Assembly: GCA_045110285.1 (NCBI GenBank)
Contig: JBGCGA010000013.1
Span: forward strand, 1 to 64,000
Direction: 5' to 3'
Source of the DNA: Putridiphycobacter sp045110285
GTDB taxonomy: Bacteria > Bacteroidota > Bacteroidia > Flavobacteriales_D > Crocinitomicaceae
Length of the DNA stretch: 64,000 nt
This document shows, in pieces, positions 25,562 through 35,336 of this stretch (position 1 is its first letter; each line of letters begins with the position of its first letter). A model generated the notes under the pieces. The model saw nothing but the letters and a program-made list of their open reading frames with translations, searched no databases and was not told where the DNA came from. A program made the translations under genes and the position numbers.

Positions 25562-28500
25562 GTAAATTCACTTATTGCTACTCCATTTTTTGTGTAAGAA
25601 GTACCATGCTTCATTTGTGTTTTTTCATAAACATTCCCTTCTCCATCTTTAACCACTACTCGTCTTATTACGTAGCTCAGCAAGTAACCATCTTCGTCTT
25701 TTTGTTGGTAAACCTCCTCAGTTACACCCTCAGGATATTTACTGCCTAATTCATTTTTTACTGCCTGAGTAATGGCTTTAACATCAATATCTCTTAATGA
25801 TTTTATTTGGTCTTCAGTATTGTTTAAAATTTGCTCATTAGCAGCATCCGTATCTCTCTGCTCTTTGTCACGCATGTCTTGCTGCAGTATAATCTCATCA
25901 GTACTGCTCTCTGCTTTTTGATCGGCTAAAATGGAATTATTATCAAGTTTTTTATTTGCTTCTGCCACTTTATCTGTTGCCAAATACATATTATTCTCAG
26001 ATACAGCTAAATCACTCATTTTTCGTTTCTCTACATCATCAATATTATCATTTATGGTTTCAATATCTTTATACAGTTTATCAGTTTTGTTTTGGTGTGT
26101 CTTATTTTGATCACTATTTAATTCTGTAATTGCTTGATCCGTTAATTCAACTTGAGTTTGATTTAACTGTGATCGATTTATAGTAGTTTGCTGCAGATTT
26201 TCAGACATTCTGTTATTGACCTTTTCCATGTTTTCTCTTCCTGCATCTGCTTCTTTTGATGCTTCACTAATATTCTCACGAAGCATTTTTACAGCGCTAT
26301 TAGTCTGACTTGTAACCACTTCATTTGACTGAGCACTTGCACGTTGGCTATCAACAAATTCATTGCCAGAGGAATTCACTATTTGCTCCATATTCTGGCG
26401 AGGAATATCACTAAATTCTGCTGCAGAATACTTTTCAGCATCCATAGTTTCTTTGGCCTTTAGTGTTGAAAAAACGACATCTTCATGTTCCCATATATTT
26501 TTGTTAGTTTGATTTTTGATATTTACTTGGGCATTTTTTACATCTAGTTCCGTATTTGACCTAGCCACATCAGCATTTGTAAATTTATCTGTAAGCTCCT
26601 CATTCATTGTTTCAATTTGATTCACTTGGGTAAATAGCATATTATTTTGCGTTCCATTTTGAAGTATTTTTTCGGCTTTGTATTCTTGCGTCATGACTTC
26701 TACCTTTGGCACAAAATCTTGCCTTTCATCATCTCTTAATAAGTCAGCATTTGCGTTTGTGCGTTCTATGTTAGTTACAACTTGCATTTGTCTGAAGCTC
26801 ACATTTTCACCATATTCTCTTTCATAAGTATTTTGCTCCGCCACATTCTTTGAAACATTATTAACAAGAACCTCTTCGTTTTGCCTTGCAAGATCAGCCT
26901 TATTTCTTTGATTTGAAATTTGTGCCTTTTGATATTCTAATGAATCTACAGCCTGGTAGGACGCATTAGTTTCAGCAACACTCCAATCATTAATAACATT
27001 TTTAGCAGATGCCCCTGCATTTAGTACTTTTGTTTCTTCTTTATTTTTACTTGCCTCATCAGCTTCTTCAAACATTTTCTGGATTTCAGATTCTGATAGA
27101 TTCACTTTTTCGCCCACTGGTTTGGCCGTTCCTCCTGCCAACAATGCAGGTGGATTTTGAATAGATTTTATTTTTTTTATTTGAGCTTTTGGATAACTTG
27201 TATTTTGAGTTGTGAAAGTTTTTATCGCTCTATTATATAAACCCTTAGCTTTTTCGTAGTTTTCGTTTCTGAAGTACTCATCAGCCTTCTTAATCATTTT
27301 AGAATACTGATCTCCTGCAAAAGTGTTGATAATTGCATCAATTTTTTTTATTTGCCCATCAGAATAATCATCATTTGCTATTGCATAAGCCTTTTTGTAA
27401 TCATAAAGGGCACTTTTATATTCCTTGTTCTTTAAAGACTGGTCTGCTTTCTTAATCAATTTTTTGTATTTATCTTCTGACGAAGCCACAGCATTTTGAG
27501 CCGTTATTAAAGCATTTAACTCACCTATTTTATTTGCTGGCAAGTCATCCTCTGGTCTTTGTCGGTATGCTGTTTTAAACAACGTCAATGCATTTTCATA
27601 GTCTTTATCATCCATCTTTGCTTGTGCATCTGAAAGAAGTGCTTTGTATGCAGACTCAGATAATTGCTTACTGTCGTTTTCAATAGCCTGTTCAGCAAGT
27701 TTTATTTGATCTTTTGGGTATGATTTGGCTCGATCGTAAATCTGCGCACTATTGTAGGCCTCTATCGCTAATTTCCATTTTTCTTCTTTCATCATTTTAT
27801 CACCAATATCGACGAACGATTGATACTTTTGAGTAGCAGCTTTCGCTGCGTTTAAAGCAGTAAGTTTTTCCTTAGCCGATTTTATTTGACCTTCAACATA
27901 AGCATCATAAGCTTGCAATTTTTGAGCTTTTTTATAGCTCGAAAGAGCCTCCTCATAATTTTGAGTACTCAACTGCTCATCACCTCTAGAAACCAAATCC
28001 TTATACTCATTAGCTTTCTTAATTTTAGCAGCTTCAGCATCAGCAATGTCTTTTCTCAATTTTTCAATTTCTGCAATTTTCTCATCAGGATAAGTTTTTT
28101 TGCTCATGACTTGCTTAGCTAATTCATACTGTGTTATTGCTTTATCAAAATCTTTACTTGAAAAAAATTGGTCTGCCTTGGCAACAATGCCGTTATATTT
28201 TTCAATATTTTCAGCTTCGTTCAGTTTAGCAATTGCCTCTTCACACAGTTTAATTTGCTGATTTGGATACTCTTGCTCGGCCTTTAGCACTTTAGCCTCT
28301 GTATATAATTCAATTGCTTCTTGATATTTATTTGCGCTGTAGGCGTTATTTGCCTGCTCTATTTTGTTGTCATATGCTTTATTCGTAAGCATTTTGCTTT
28401 CAATTGCCTTTATTTCAGATTCAACAGTTTTTATGGTTTCTTCAATTTCGGGAGTAGGACGGAGCTCATACGCAGCTTTGTACGTATTTAGAGCTTTCTT

Positions 28501-31260
28501 GTATTCTTTCGCAGCCTCAAAATCCTTTGCTTCGCCAAGTAAAGCTATTCGTTTATCCTCTTTAACCTTATCCTCTGCCTCCAGAGAAATATTATCGTTC
28601 GCCATTTTTATTTGAGCAGTATTATAGTCAGTTGGTTCAATGCTGTTTGCCATTTCATACTTTGCAATTGCCTCTGTCCATGATTTGGTTTTAATCAACT
28701 CATCACCTTCCGCTACAAGTGCTGTCGCCCGCTCTCTCTCAAGGGCAACTGCATCTAATTCCTTTAACTTATCGTCACACATTTTCACCTTTTGCATGAC
28801 TTTATCATCTGACCGAATTTCTAAGGCTTCGTTATATTTGATTTTAGCATCCAAATAATCTTTGCTATCGAAGAGATTATCAGCTTCAGCAACTAAATTG
28901 TTAAATTGCTCTTCTTTTGCTTTTGCATCTGCTAAACTTTCTAAGAGTTTATCAATATTTTCAATTTCTTTTAATGCCACTGGATCTTCTGTCATAAATG
29001 TCAGTGCTAATTTGTAAGATTCTTTGGCTTTATTGTAATCCTTTGTATCTCTTAAATCATTTCCAGCAGTCATTGCGGCCTCATATGCCGCTACTTTTTC
29101 TGCCTCATTTTTCAAATCTAAAAGTATTTTATTTATTTCATCAATTTTCTCCTGAGGCTCAGCTTCATCTGGTTTAATCTCTTTCGCTTTGGAATAATCA
29201 GCAATGGCTTGGTCATATGCTTTATTCCCAAATGCTTCTTTTGCAGAATTTATTGCAATAACATATTGTTTTTCTCTTTCAGCTCTATTAGCTAATTCAC
29301 TTAATTTAGATTCGATTTCTTTCAACTTTTCAATTGGGTACGGGTCTTCACTTTTTACAGAATTAGCTTCAGCGAACTTTAATTTTGCTTCCTCATACTT
29401 TTCCTCCACTAATAACTTATCTCCTGCTTCAATGATAGCTTGATATGCAGCTTCAGCCTCCAATTTTGCAGCTTCTTCAGCTTTCCGTTCTTCAATTAGC
29501 TGATTCAGTTTTTTGATTTCTTCAACAGGATAAGTTTCGTCTTCTTTTAATGTCAGAGCTTCAGTGTAGGAGGCAATAGCCTGCTCTAATTGCCCGTCAT
29601 TTTTTTCTTTGTTTGCTTTTTCAATAGCAGCAGTATATTTTGCTTCTAATTCACGAGCCAACCTCTTTTTTTCACTGATGGCCGCCATGGCTTCTAGTGC
29701 TACTGATATTTTCTCCCCTACTTCATCAGTGTTATTAATACCTCGGGCCTTCTCATATAAGTCAATTGCAGCCTCATATTCTTCCGTTGATGCAAACTGG
29801 TCTCCTTCTTTTAAAAACTTCAAGTATTGTTCATTGGATGCCTTTTGCTTTTCTAAAAGGTCGTTTATTTCATCAATTCTAGTTTTAGGGTCCTGCTCCA
29901 ATGGCATCATTTCACTTGCTTCCGTGTACAGTGTCAAAGCGCTCTCCAATTTCTCAGTATCCAATGCAGCCTTTGCCTCCTTCATCTTATTATTATAGGC
30001 TAATATATTTTCTTGCTTTGCTTTTGCTTCTGCAATCAGTTTATCTATTTGTAATATTTTATCTTTTGGAATCTGTTCGTCCGGAAATAAGCTTGAAGCC
30101 TCCAAATACTTAGCTTTAGCATCTTCGTATTTTTCATCAGCGAATAAAACTTTACCTGATTCTAGTAAAGCATTGTACTGCTCTTGTTTCAGCTTTTTTG
30201 CTTCCTCAGCTGCAAGAAAATCTTCTTTTTGCTTCTTGGTAGCTTCTAACTTACTTTTTACTTCGTCGCTTTCTCGCAATCCTAAAGCTTCAGTATACTT
30301 ATCTATTGCCTCATCAAAACCTTCAGCTTTTACTGCTATATCTCCAGCACTAACCAAAGATTCAATTTTTTTGTCTAGTGCTTTTTGTTCGGCAATTTTT
30401 AATCGAATTTCTTCAATTTTCGCAATTGGCTCTTTCTCTTTTGGTTTCAATGCCGAAGCTAAATTATACAAATTAATAGCTTCTTCCAGCGCTTCACCTT
30501 TATAAGCCTTTGCTGCTTCGCTCATTTTCGCCTCATACTTCTTTTGATTTTCTTCGTCCTTTTTTTGCTGATCCCATAGTTTTTTTGCATCTGCTAACTT
30601 TGCCTTTACCTCAGCATTATCTTTCCTAAGTTCCAATGCAAGACCATATTGTTCGACCGCAATTTCGTATCTAGTTTCCTTGACCGCTTTATTCCCTGCA
30701 TCAACATAAGCTTGAAAATCTGCTTCGGTCTTCAACGCTTCTTTCTCTTGCTTTTCTTCTTCTTTCCTCTTTTCTTCTATCTGCCTTTTTAAACTCTCAA
30801 TTCTTTTCAGCATTTCAGCAGTATACTCCTTGTCGAACCTGTATTCATACATGGAGTCAAAATCAAATTTTGTCATTGGAGTTTTTTCTAAAAACTGAAA
30901 GTCTACACCTTCTATACTCTCAAATATAGACGTTTCAAAACGCAGATATAATGGATCAGGAGCATCCTCAATGATGTCAATTCTAGCATCAAGCTCCGCC
31001 ATTTTAGTTACGTAACCTGTTTTTCTAATAAATATTTGATAGTACTCTCCTGTTGGAACATAGATAGTTGGCACTTTCCCATTTCCAGCAGATATGCTTT
31101 CGCTCACAAGTTTGCCATTCGCGTAAACAGAAACTGTTGCACCCGCTAGTTTTTTCCCTGAATTGTCATCTTTTAAATTAACAACTATTTCTACGTCCTT
31201 TTCTTGCCCGTAAGCCAAAAGGGTCATACCAAATAATATGAATATCAAAAGAATTCTCAT
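25519..31260 (-). CDS. Giant exported repeat protein (20 TPR-like repeats, N/Q-rich coiled region, novel C-terminal domain)
   Basis: A 1913-residue protein, the largest gene here; I know no experimentally characterised homologue. A signal peptide ends LAYG before Gln19. Residues 19-115 read as a carboxypeptidase-regulatory/PEGA-like beta domain (GKKLAGATVSVYANGK, PTGEYYQIFIRKTGYV). Residues 181-1370 carry about 20 units of about 60 residues with the pattern Y-x-x-A-x-x-x-Y-x-x-A and a trailing yP-x-x-x-I-x-x-I. Residues about 1375-1835 are Asn/Gln/Glu-rich helical sequence without Pro. The last 78 residues form a compact beta-rich domain (YPEGVTEEV, RRVVVKDGEGNVYEKTQ, NGVAISEFTWQE). It has no T9SS sorting domain or outer-membrane beta-barrel. 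ApbE and DUF2461 follow on the same strand. Confidence 0.85.
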   Translation of the reverse strand: MRILLIFILFGMTLLAYGQEKDVEIVVNLKDDNSGKKLAGATVSVYANGKLVSESISAGNGKVPTIYVPTGEYYQIFIRKTGYVTKMAELDARIDIIEDAPDPLYLRFETSIFESIEGVDFQFLEKTPMTKFDFDSMYEYRFDKEYTAEMLKRIESLKRQIEEKRKEEEKQEKEALKTEADFQAYVDAGNKAVKETRYEIAVEQYGLALELRKDNAEVKAKLADAKKLWDQQKKDEENQKKYEAKMSEAAKAYKGEALEEAINLYNLASALKPKEKEPIAKIEEIRLKIAEQKALDKKIESLVSAGDIAVKAEGFDEAIDKYTEALGLRESDEVKSKLEATKKQKEDFLAAEEAKKLKQEQYNALLESGKVLFADEKYEDAKAKYLEASSLFPDEQIPKDKILQIDKLIAEAKAKQENILAYNNKMKEAKAALDTEKLESALTLYTEASEMMPLEQDPKTRIDEINDLLEKQKASNEQYLKFLKEGDQFASTEEYEAAIDLYEKARGINNTDEVGEKISVALEAMAAISEKKRLARELEAKYTAAIEKANKEKNDGQLEQAIASYTEALTLKEDETYPVEEIKKLNQLIEERKAEEAAKLEAEAAYQAIIEAGDKLLVEEKYEEAKLKFAEANSVKSEDPYPIEKLKEIESKLSELANRAEREKQYVIAINSAKEAFGNKAYDQAIADYSKAKEIKPDEAEPQEKIDEINKILLDLKNEAEKVAAYEAAMTAGNDLRDTKDYNKAKESYKLALTFMTEDPVALKEIENIDKLLESLADAKAKEEQFNNLVAEADNLFDSKDYLDAKIKYNEALEIRSDDKVMQKVKMCDDKLKELDAVALERERATALVAEGDELIKTKSWTEAIAKYEMANSIEPTDYNTAQIKMANDNISLEAEDKVKEDKRIALLGEAKDFEAAKEYKKALNTYKAAYELRPTPEIEETIKTVESEIKAIESKMLTNKAYDNKIEQANNAYSANKYQEAIELYTEAKVLKAEQEYPNQQIKLCEEAIAKLNEAENIEKYNGIVAKADQFFSSKDFDKAITQYELAKQVMSKKTYPDEKIAEIEKLRKDIADAEAAKIKKANEYKDLVSRGDEQLSTQNYEEALSSYKKAQKLQAYDAYVEGQIKSAKEKLTALNAAKAATQKYQSFVDIGDKMMKEEKWKLAIEAYNSAQIYDRAKSYPKDQIKLAEQAIENDSKQLSESAYKALLSDAQAKMDDKDYENALTLFKTAYRQRPEDDLPANKIGELNALITAQNAVASSEDKYKKLIKKADQSLKNKEYKSALYDYKKAYAIANDDYSDGQIKKIDAIINTFAGDQYSKMIKKADEYFRNENYEKAKGLYNRAIKTFTTQNTSYPKAQIKKIKSIQNPPALLAGGTAKPVGEKVNLSESEIQKMFEEADEASKNKEETKVLNAGASAKNVINDWSVAETNASYQAVDSLEYQKAQISNQRNKADLARQNEEVLVNNVSKNVAEQNTYEREYGENVSFRQMQVVTNIERTNANADLLRDDERQDFVPKVEVMTQEYKAEKILQNGTQNNMLFTQVNQIETMNEELTDKFTNADVARSNTELDVKNAQVNIKNQTNKNIWEHEDVVFSTLKAKETMDAEKYSAAEFSDIPRQNMEQIVNSSGNEFVDSQRASAQSNEVVTSQTNSAVKMLRENISEASKEADAGRENMEKVNNRMSENLQQTTINRSQLNQTQVELTDQAITELNSDQNKTHQNKTDKLYKDIETINDNIDDVEKRKMSDLAVSENNMYLATDKVAEANKKLDNNSILADQKAESSTDEIILQQDMRDKEQRDTDAANEQILNNTEDQIKSLRDIDVKAITQAVKNELGSKYPEGVTEEVYQQKDEDGYLLSYVIRRVVVKDGEGNVYEKTQMKHGTSYTKNGVAISEFTWQERTEDANLSYH
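27151..30720 (-). repeat. Tandem ~60-residue helical repeats inside the giant gene
   Basis: Within the giant protein I count 20 consecutive units of 57-64 residues, for example residues starting EAAYQAII and EKQYVIAI, each exactly 60 long. Conserved positions are an aromatic at 4, Gly/Ala at 11, Tyr at 20, Ala at 23, Tyr/Phe at 27, Ala at 30 and an Ile/Leu near 44. Each unit is a TPR-like helix pair plus a third helix, longer than the standard 34-residue TPR. The units are clearly diverged at nucleotide level, so this is not a recent expansion. Confidence 0.8.
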
Positions 31261-31530
31261 GCTCTACTTAATACGTTCATATGTTCAAAAAGTTCAATAA
31301 TCTTGCCAATAAATGGCTTTGCCTACATTCTCCCTAAAAATAAGTCCTCGTAATAGCTTACAAATATCTTAAAAAAATATCGTAATAGCGACTTATACTC
31401 AAGCCAATTAAAAGGATAAAATGAATTCAAGGCTGCCATTTTCCACTAACCCTCTTGTTTATGTGTATAAGTTCTGTACATCCTTTACGTTACGTTACTG
31501 CATTATCCTAATTTTACAACAAAAATAAAA

Positions 31531-32337
31531 ATGAGCAAACGCATCACAGAAACAGACTCACTGTATAATAATCTGGAAAAAATGAATTCTGATGAACTTT
31601 TGAGGAATATCAATTCAGAAGACAAGAAAGTTGCTTCTGCTGTCGAATCGTGTATTCCCGAAATCACTGAATTTGTTAATGACACTTATCTTCGAATGAA
31701 AAAAGGTGGTAGATTGTTTTATTTAGGGGCTGGAACTAGCGGTAGGCTTGGAGTTGTTGATGCTAGCGAATGCCCTCCTACTTTTGGTGTTTCACATGAT
31801 GTTGTTAAGGGGATTATTGCTGGGGGAGACTCAGCCATTAGAAGAGCAGTTGAAAATGCGGAAGATGACGCCAACCAGGGTTGGCAGGATTTATTAAAAG
31901 AAAATTTCACAGAGTTAGATACCTTAGTAGGCATTGCAGCCTCTGGCACTACTCCTTACGTTTTAGGAGCCATCAAAGCGGCAAAAAAATTAGGCGCAAT
32001 CACATGTGGATTAACAAACAATCCAAAAAGTCCACTTTCTAACTTACCAAAACATAAAATTGTACCAGTTGTTGGTCCTGAATTTGTCACAGGCAGCACT
32101 CGAATGAAATCAGGAACCTCTCAGAAACTGGTTTTGAACATGATTTCAACTTCGTTGATGGTTTTGCTGGGTAAAGTTCGTGGAAACAAAATGGTCGACA
32201 TGCAATTGAGCAATAAAAAACTTGTACAACGTGGAATTGATATGATAATGCATACCACTGGTATGGATGAAAAAAAAGCATCTGAATTACTCAGTAAATA
32301 TGGAAATGTTAGAGATGCAATTGATGGCGCGATTTAG
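31531..32337 (+). CDS. murQ: N-acetylmuramic acid 6-phosphate etherase
   Basis: A 268-residue SIS-domain enzyme that cleaves the lactyl ether of MurNAc-6-phosphate to give GlcNAc-6-phosphate during peptidoglycan recycling. The signature is GGRLFYLGAGTSGRLGVVDA, then SECPPTFG with the catalytic Glu80. It continues with AGGDSAIRRAVENAEDD, which carries the second acidic residue, and later GPEFVTGSTRMKSGTSQK. It is about 30 residues shorter than E. coli MurQ at the C-terminus. No kinase (anmK, murK) or transporter is adjacent. It is divergent from the giant repeat gene across a 270-base gap. That gap contains only weak promoter-like sequence, such as TAATTTTA at 31509-31516. Confidence 0.93.
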   Translation: MSKRITETDSLYNNLEKMNSDELLRNINSEDKKVASAVESCIPEITEFVNDTYLRMKKGGRLFYLGAGTSGRLGVVDASECPPTFGVSHDVVKGIIAGGDSAIRRAVENAEDDANQGWQDLLKENFTELDTLVGIAASGTTPYVLGAIKAAKKLGAITCGLTNNPKSPLSNLPKHKIVPVVGPEFVTGSTRMKSGTSQKLVLNMISTSLMVLLGKVRGNKMVDMQLSNKKLVQRGIDMIMHTTGMDEKKASELLSKYGNVRDAIDGAI

Positions 32338-32415
32338 CCAAAATTTTAGGACTGGAATTTATAATCATTAACAGTTTTTAACAGCGCATTCACAAGGTAC
32401 TAACAGTGGGTTAAA

Positions 32416-32423
32416 TAAATTTG
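32416..32423 (+). promoter_or_regulatory. Candidate -7 promoter element of the Bat operon
   Basis: TAAATTTG, exact TAnnTTTG, ends 21 bases before the moxR start. No good -33 element is visible. A single promoter here could serve the whole run to 40765, because later gaps are short or negative. Confidence 0.5.
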
Positions 32424-32444
32424 TGTTAGATCAAATTTAACCGT

Positions 32445-33455
32445 ATGGAACCACTAAGCGCGACAAGTAGCAGTATTCAGGAAATAAACGAAAGAATTCA
32501 ACAAGAAAGTAGTTTTCTGGACTTAATGAAACTTGAAATTGACAAGGTAATTGTTGGGCAAAACTACATGATAGACAGGCTATTAATTGGCTTGTTAGCA
32601 GATGGACATGTACTCCTTGAAGGCGTACCTGGACTCGCAAAGACCTTGGCTATTAAAACACTTTCAGACACAATTGGTGGTGATTTTAGTAGAATTCAGT
32701 TTACACCTGACTTGCTACCGGCAGATGTTATTGGAACAATGATTTATAGTCAGAAAAAGGAAGAATTTAATGTAAAAAAAGGTCCAATATTCGCTAACTT
32801 TGTGCTCGCTGATGAAATTAATAGAGCGCCTGCAAAAGTGCAAAGTGCCTTGTTAGAGGCCATGCAAGAGCGGCAAATCACCATTGGTGAAACCACTCAT
32901 CAATTACCTTCTCCGTTTCTGGTACTAGCGACTCAAAATCCTGTTGAGCAAGAAGGAACCTATCCTTTACCTGAAGCACAAGTAGATAGATTTATGCTTA
33001 AAGTTAGTTTAGGATATCCTACCAAAGCAGAGGAAAAACAAATTATCCGACAAAATATTTCGGCAAAAGGTTTCCCGAAAGCTAACAAAGCTGTTTCTCT
33101 CGATCAAATTTTAAAAGCAAAAGAATTAGTGAGATCAGTTTATTTGGACGAGAAAATTGAACAGTACATTGTTGACCTTGTTTTTGCAACAAGGGATCCT
33201 AAAGCGCAAAACATTGTTGACCTTGACTATTTGATAGGATTTGGAGCATCACCGAGGGCCTCAATTAACTTAGCACTTGCAGCAAAAGCATATGCCTTTA
33301 TTAACAGACGTGGATTTGTAATTCCAGAAGATGTCCGAGCAATTTGTGCGGATGTGATGCAGCACAGAATTGGACTGACATATGAAGCGGAGGCTGAAGA
33401 CATTACTCAATCTGATATTGTAAAAAAGATAATTGAACAGGTACAGGTCCCTTGA
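32445..33455 (+). CDS. MoxR-family AAA+ ATPase (Bat operon)
   Basis: A 336-residue AAA+ ATPase, the first gene of the Bat operon. Walker A is EGVPGLAKTLAIK, Walker B is VLADEINRAP, and the MoxR box AKVQSALLEAMQERQ plus LATQNPVEQEGTYPLPEAQ are complete. The C-terminal lid has IGFGASPRASINL. MoxR ATPases act as chaperones or metal inserters together with VWA proteins, which are encoded just downstream. A 45-base gap with a possible 6-bp hairpin (GTCCCT / AGGGAC, 33448-33468) separates it from the next gene. Confidence 0.95.
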   Translation: MEPLSATSSSIQEINERIQQESSFLDLMKLEIDKVIVGQNYMIDRLLIGLLADGHVLLEGVPGLAKTLAIKTLSDTIGGDFSRIQFTPDLLPADVIGTMIYSQKKEEFNVKKGPIFANFVLADEINRAPAKVQSALLEAMQERQITIGETTHQLPSPFLVLATQNPVEQEGTYPLPEAQVDRFMLKVSLGYPTKAEEKQIIRQNISAKGFPKANKAVSLDQILKAKELVRSVYLDEKIEQYIVDLVFATRDPKAQNIVDLDYLIGFGASPRASINLALAAKAYAFINRRGFVIPEDVRAICADVMQHRIGLTYEAEAEDITQSDIVKKIIEQVQVP

Positions 33456-33500
33456 TTTAAGAGGGACATTCGCATAAAAGTATAATGGATAACCAACTAA

Positions 33501-34367
33501 ATGGATACTAAAGCTCTTATTAAAAAAGTGCGGAAAATTGAGATTAAAACCAAAGGCTTAACTTCTCAAATTTTCTCAGGAGAATACCATTCGGCATTCA
33601 AAGGCAAAGGTATGGCTTTCAGCGAGGTGAGAGAATATGCTGTTGGAGATGAAATACGGACTATTGATTGGAACGTTACTGCTCGATTTAATGAACCCTT
33701 TGTAAAAGTGTTTGAAGAAGAAAGAGAATTGACAGTTATGCTAGTAGTTGATGTTTCTCCGTCTGGAATGTTTGGAACAAAAAATCAGTTAAAAAGAGAA
33801 ACAATTACAGAATTATGTGCTGTTTTAGCTTTTTCTGCCTCATCAAATAAAGACCGAATTGGGGTCATTCTATTTTCTGATAAAGTTGTCAAATACATTC
33901 CGCCAAAAAAAGGAAAATCTCACATTTTACAAATAATCAGGACATTACTAAATCAAAAAGCAGAGGGAAAAAGTACCGATATACAATCTGCTTTGCAATT
34001 TTTATCAAAAATTCAAAAAAAGAAAGCAACAGTATTCTTACTCAGTGATTTCAGAAGTAAATCATACAGCAATGCATTAAAAATTGTTTCGAGAAAACAT
34101 GATTTGATAGCCTTGAAATTTTCTGATTGCGGGGAATATAACTTACCCAAAATTGGACTCGCAAAATTTAAGGATTTAGAATCTGGTCAATCAGTTTGGG
34201 TAAATACTATGTTGAAAGCGGCACGCGAGAATTATAAGGAAAAGCAAGAAAATTTTGATTACAAAATAAAACAAGAATTTAGAAAACTAAATATTGACTA
34301 CGCGGATTTGAAGACTAACGAAGATTATATAAAACCACTTATGAATTTATTTGATAGAAGGAATTAA
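33501..34367 (+). CDS. DUF58 (VWA-like) protein of the Bat operon
   Basis: A 288-residue cytosolic protein with the DUF58 signature FKGKGMAFSEVREYAVGDEIRTIDWNVTAR (residues 30-60), where R-x-Y-x-x-G-D-x-x-R-x-I-D-W is diagnostic. A VWA-like fold follows with VVDVSPSGMFG, in which the first metal-site residues D-x-S-x-S are partly kept. It follows moxR in almost all Bacteroidota Bat operons. Its role is probably as a partner of the MoxR ATPase. The next gene starts 3 bases after its stop. Confidence 0.92.
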   Translation: MDTKALIKKVRKIEIKTKGLTSQIFSGEYHSAFKGKGMAFSEVREYAVGDEIRTIDWNVTARFNEPFVKVFEEERELTVMLVVDVSPSGMFGTKNQLKRETITELCAVLAFSASSNKDRIGVILFSDKVVKYIPPKKGKSHILQIIRTLLNQKAEGKSTDIQSALQFLSKIQKKKATVFLLSDFRSKSYSNALKIVSRKHDLIALKFSDCGEYNLPKIGLAKFKDLESGQSVWVNTMLKAARENYKEKQENFDYKIKQEFRKLNIDYADLKTNEDYIKPLMNLFDRRN

Positions 34368-34370
34368 ATC

Positions 34371-35336
34371 GTGAAAAAAGCACTATACCATATCATTATA
34401 CTTTTTTGTTTTGGCAATTTTGGGTTTAGTCAAGGATTCGCTTCTGCAAAATACTCTAGAGATAGCATCAGAATTGGAGAACAATTACTTTTACAGTTAG
34501 GTTTCAAGTGTCAAAAGGTCAGTATTGATAGTGTAAACTGGCCACAATTTGACGATTACTTGACAAATTCAGTGGAAATTATTGATCGATCTCGACTTCA
34601 AACAGTAGTAACAGATTCAATTACTCAAGATGTAATGTTAATGCAAAACTTTGTGCTGACTAGTTTTGAAGAAGGAGAAAATATTTTAGAACCAATTCTA
34701 ATAAAGTTCAAGGATTCAATCTATTCTACCAATGTTTCATCTTTATATGTTTCAACAGTAGCTGTTGACACGACAAATAATATTTACGACATTAAACCAA
34801 TTCAAGAGGTAGACTATAAGTTGAGCAATAGAATTAACGATTTTTTTATAGATAATTGGTATTGGATTGTAATAGTCGGATTACTGTCGCTGATCTTAAT
34901 CTTACTGTATTATTTTTATAGTAAAAGAGAAAGGCAGCAAGTCATTTCACTTGCGCCTATTATACCAGCTCATATACCAGCACTTAAAAAGTTGAAAGCT
35001 TTAGCAGATAGCAGAGCTTGGGAAAATGAGGATAAAAAAGGATACTATTCAGCTGTAACTGATACAGTCAGAAAATACCTGGAAGAACGTTTTGAGATTC
35101 AAGCGTTGGAGGAAACAACAATTGAAATAATCAGAGATTTAAAATATAGTGACATTGTATCAAAAGATAAGTTCTTTCTTGAAGAAATCTTAAAGCAAGC
35201 AGATATGGTGAAGTTTGCAAAGTATAAACCTGATAATCAAGACGGCGAAACTGTTTTAAGTAAATCAATAGAATTTGTAGAACGCACAAAAGAATTAACT
35301 GCAAACAAATCTGCTAGTTCAAACTCTAATGAATAA
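34371..35336 (+). CDS. Bat-operon membrane protein (DUF4381-like)
   Basis: The start is GTG at 34371; the frame gives a signal peptide ending FGFS before Gln. The 321-residue product has a periplasmic beta domain (30-145) and a transmembrane helix (about 163-182, WIVIVGLLSLILILLYYFY). A cytosolic helical part follows with ALADSRAWENEDKKGYYSAVTDTVRKYLEERF. This layout matches the conserved gene found between the DUF58 gene and batA in Bacteroidota. It overlaps batA by 8 bases. Confidence 0.8.
   Translation: MKKALYHIIILFCFGNFGFSQGFASAKYSRDSIRIGEQLLLQLGFKCQKVSIDSVNWPQFDDYLTNSVEIIDRSRLQTVVTDSITQDVMLMQNFVLTSFEEGENILEPILIKFKDSIYSTNVSSLYVSTVAVDTTNNIYDIKPIQEVDYKLSNRINDFFIDNWYWIVIVGLLSLILILLYYFYSKRERQQVISLAPIIPAHIPALKKLKALADSRAWENEDKKGYYSAVTDTVRKYLEERFEIQALEETTIEIIRDLKYSDIVSKDKFFLEEILKQADMVKFAKYKPDNQDGETVLSKSIEFVERTKELTANKSASSNSNE

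Noticed and set aside
27886..30505. Several open frames of 70-130 codons on the plus strand inside the giant repeat gene
   Set aside because: Their products are Ser/Phe/Ile-rich and repetitive, the expected complement of Glu/Lys/Ala-rich repeats on the other strand; none has a promoter or leader.
31421..31528. A 35-codon plus-strand frame starting MNSRLPFSTNPL before murQ
   Set aside because: It ends 3 bases before the murQ start and has an AAGG-like leader, but the product has no pattern and A/T-rich intergenic DNA often gives such frames.
33448..33468. Hairpin GTCCCT / AGGGAC after moxR as a terminator
   Set aside because: Six base pairs without a T-run, in the middle of a conserved operon; at most a weak processing or pausing site.
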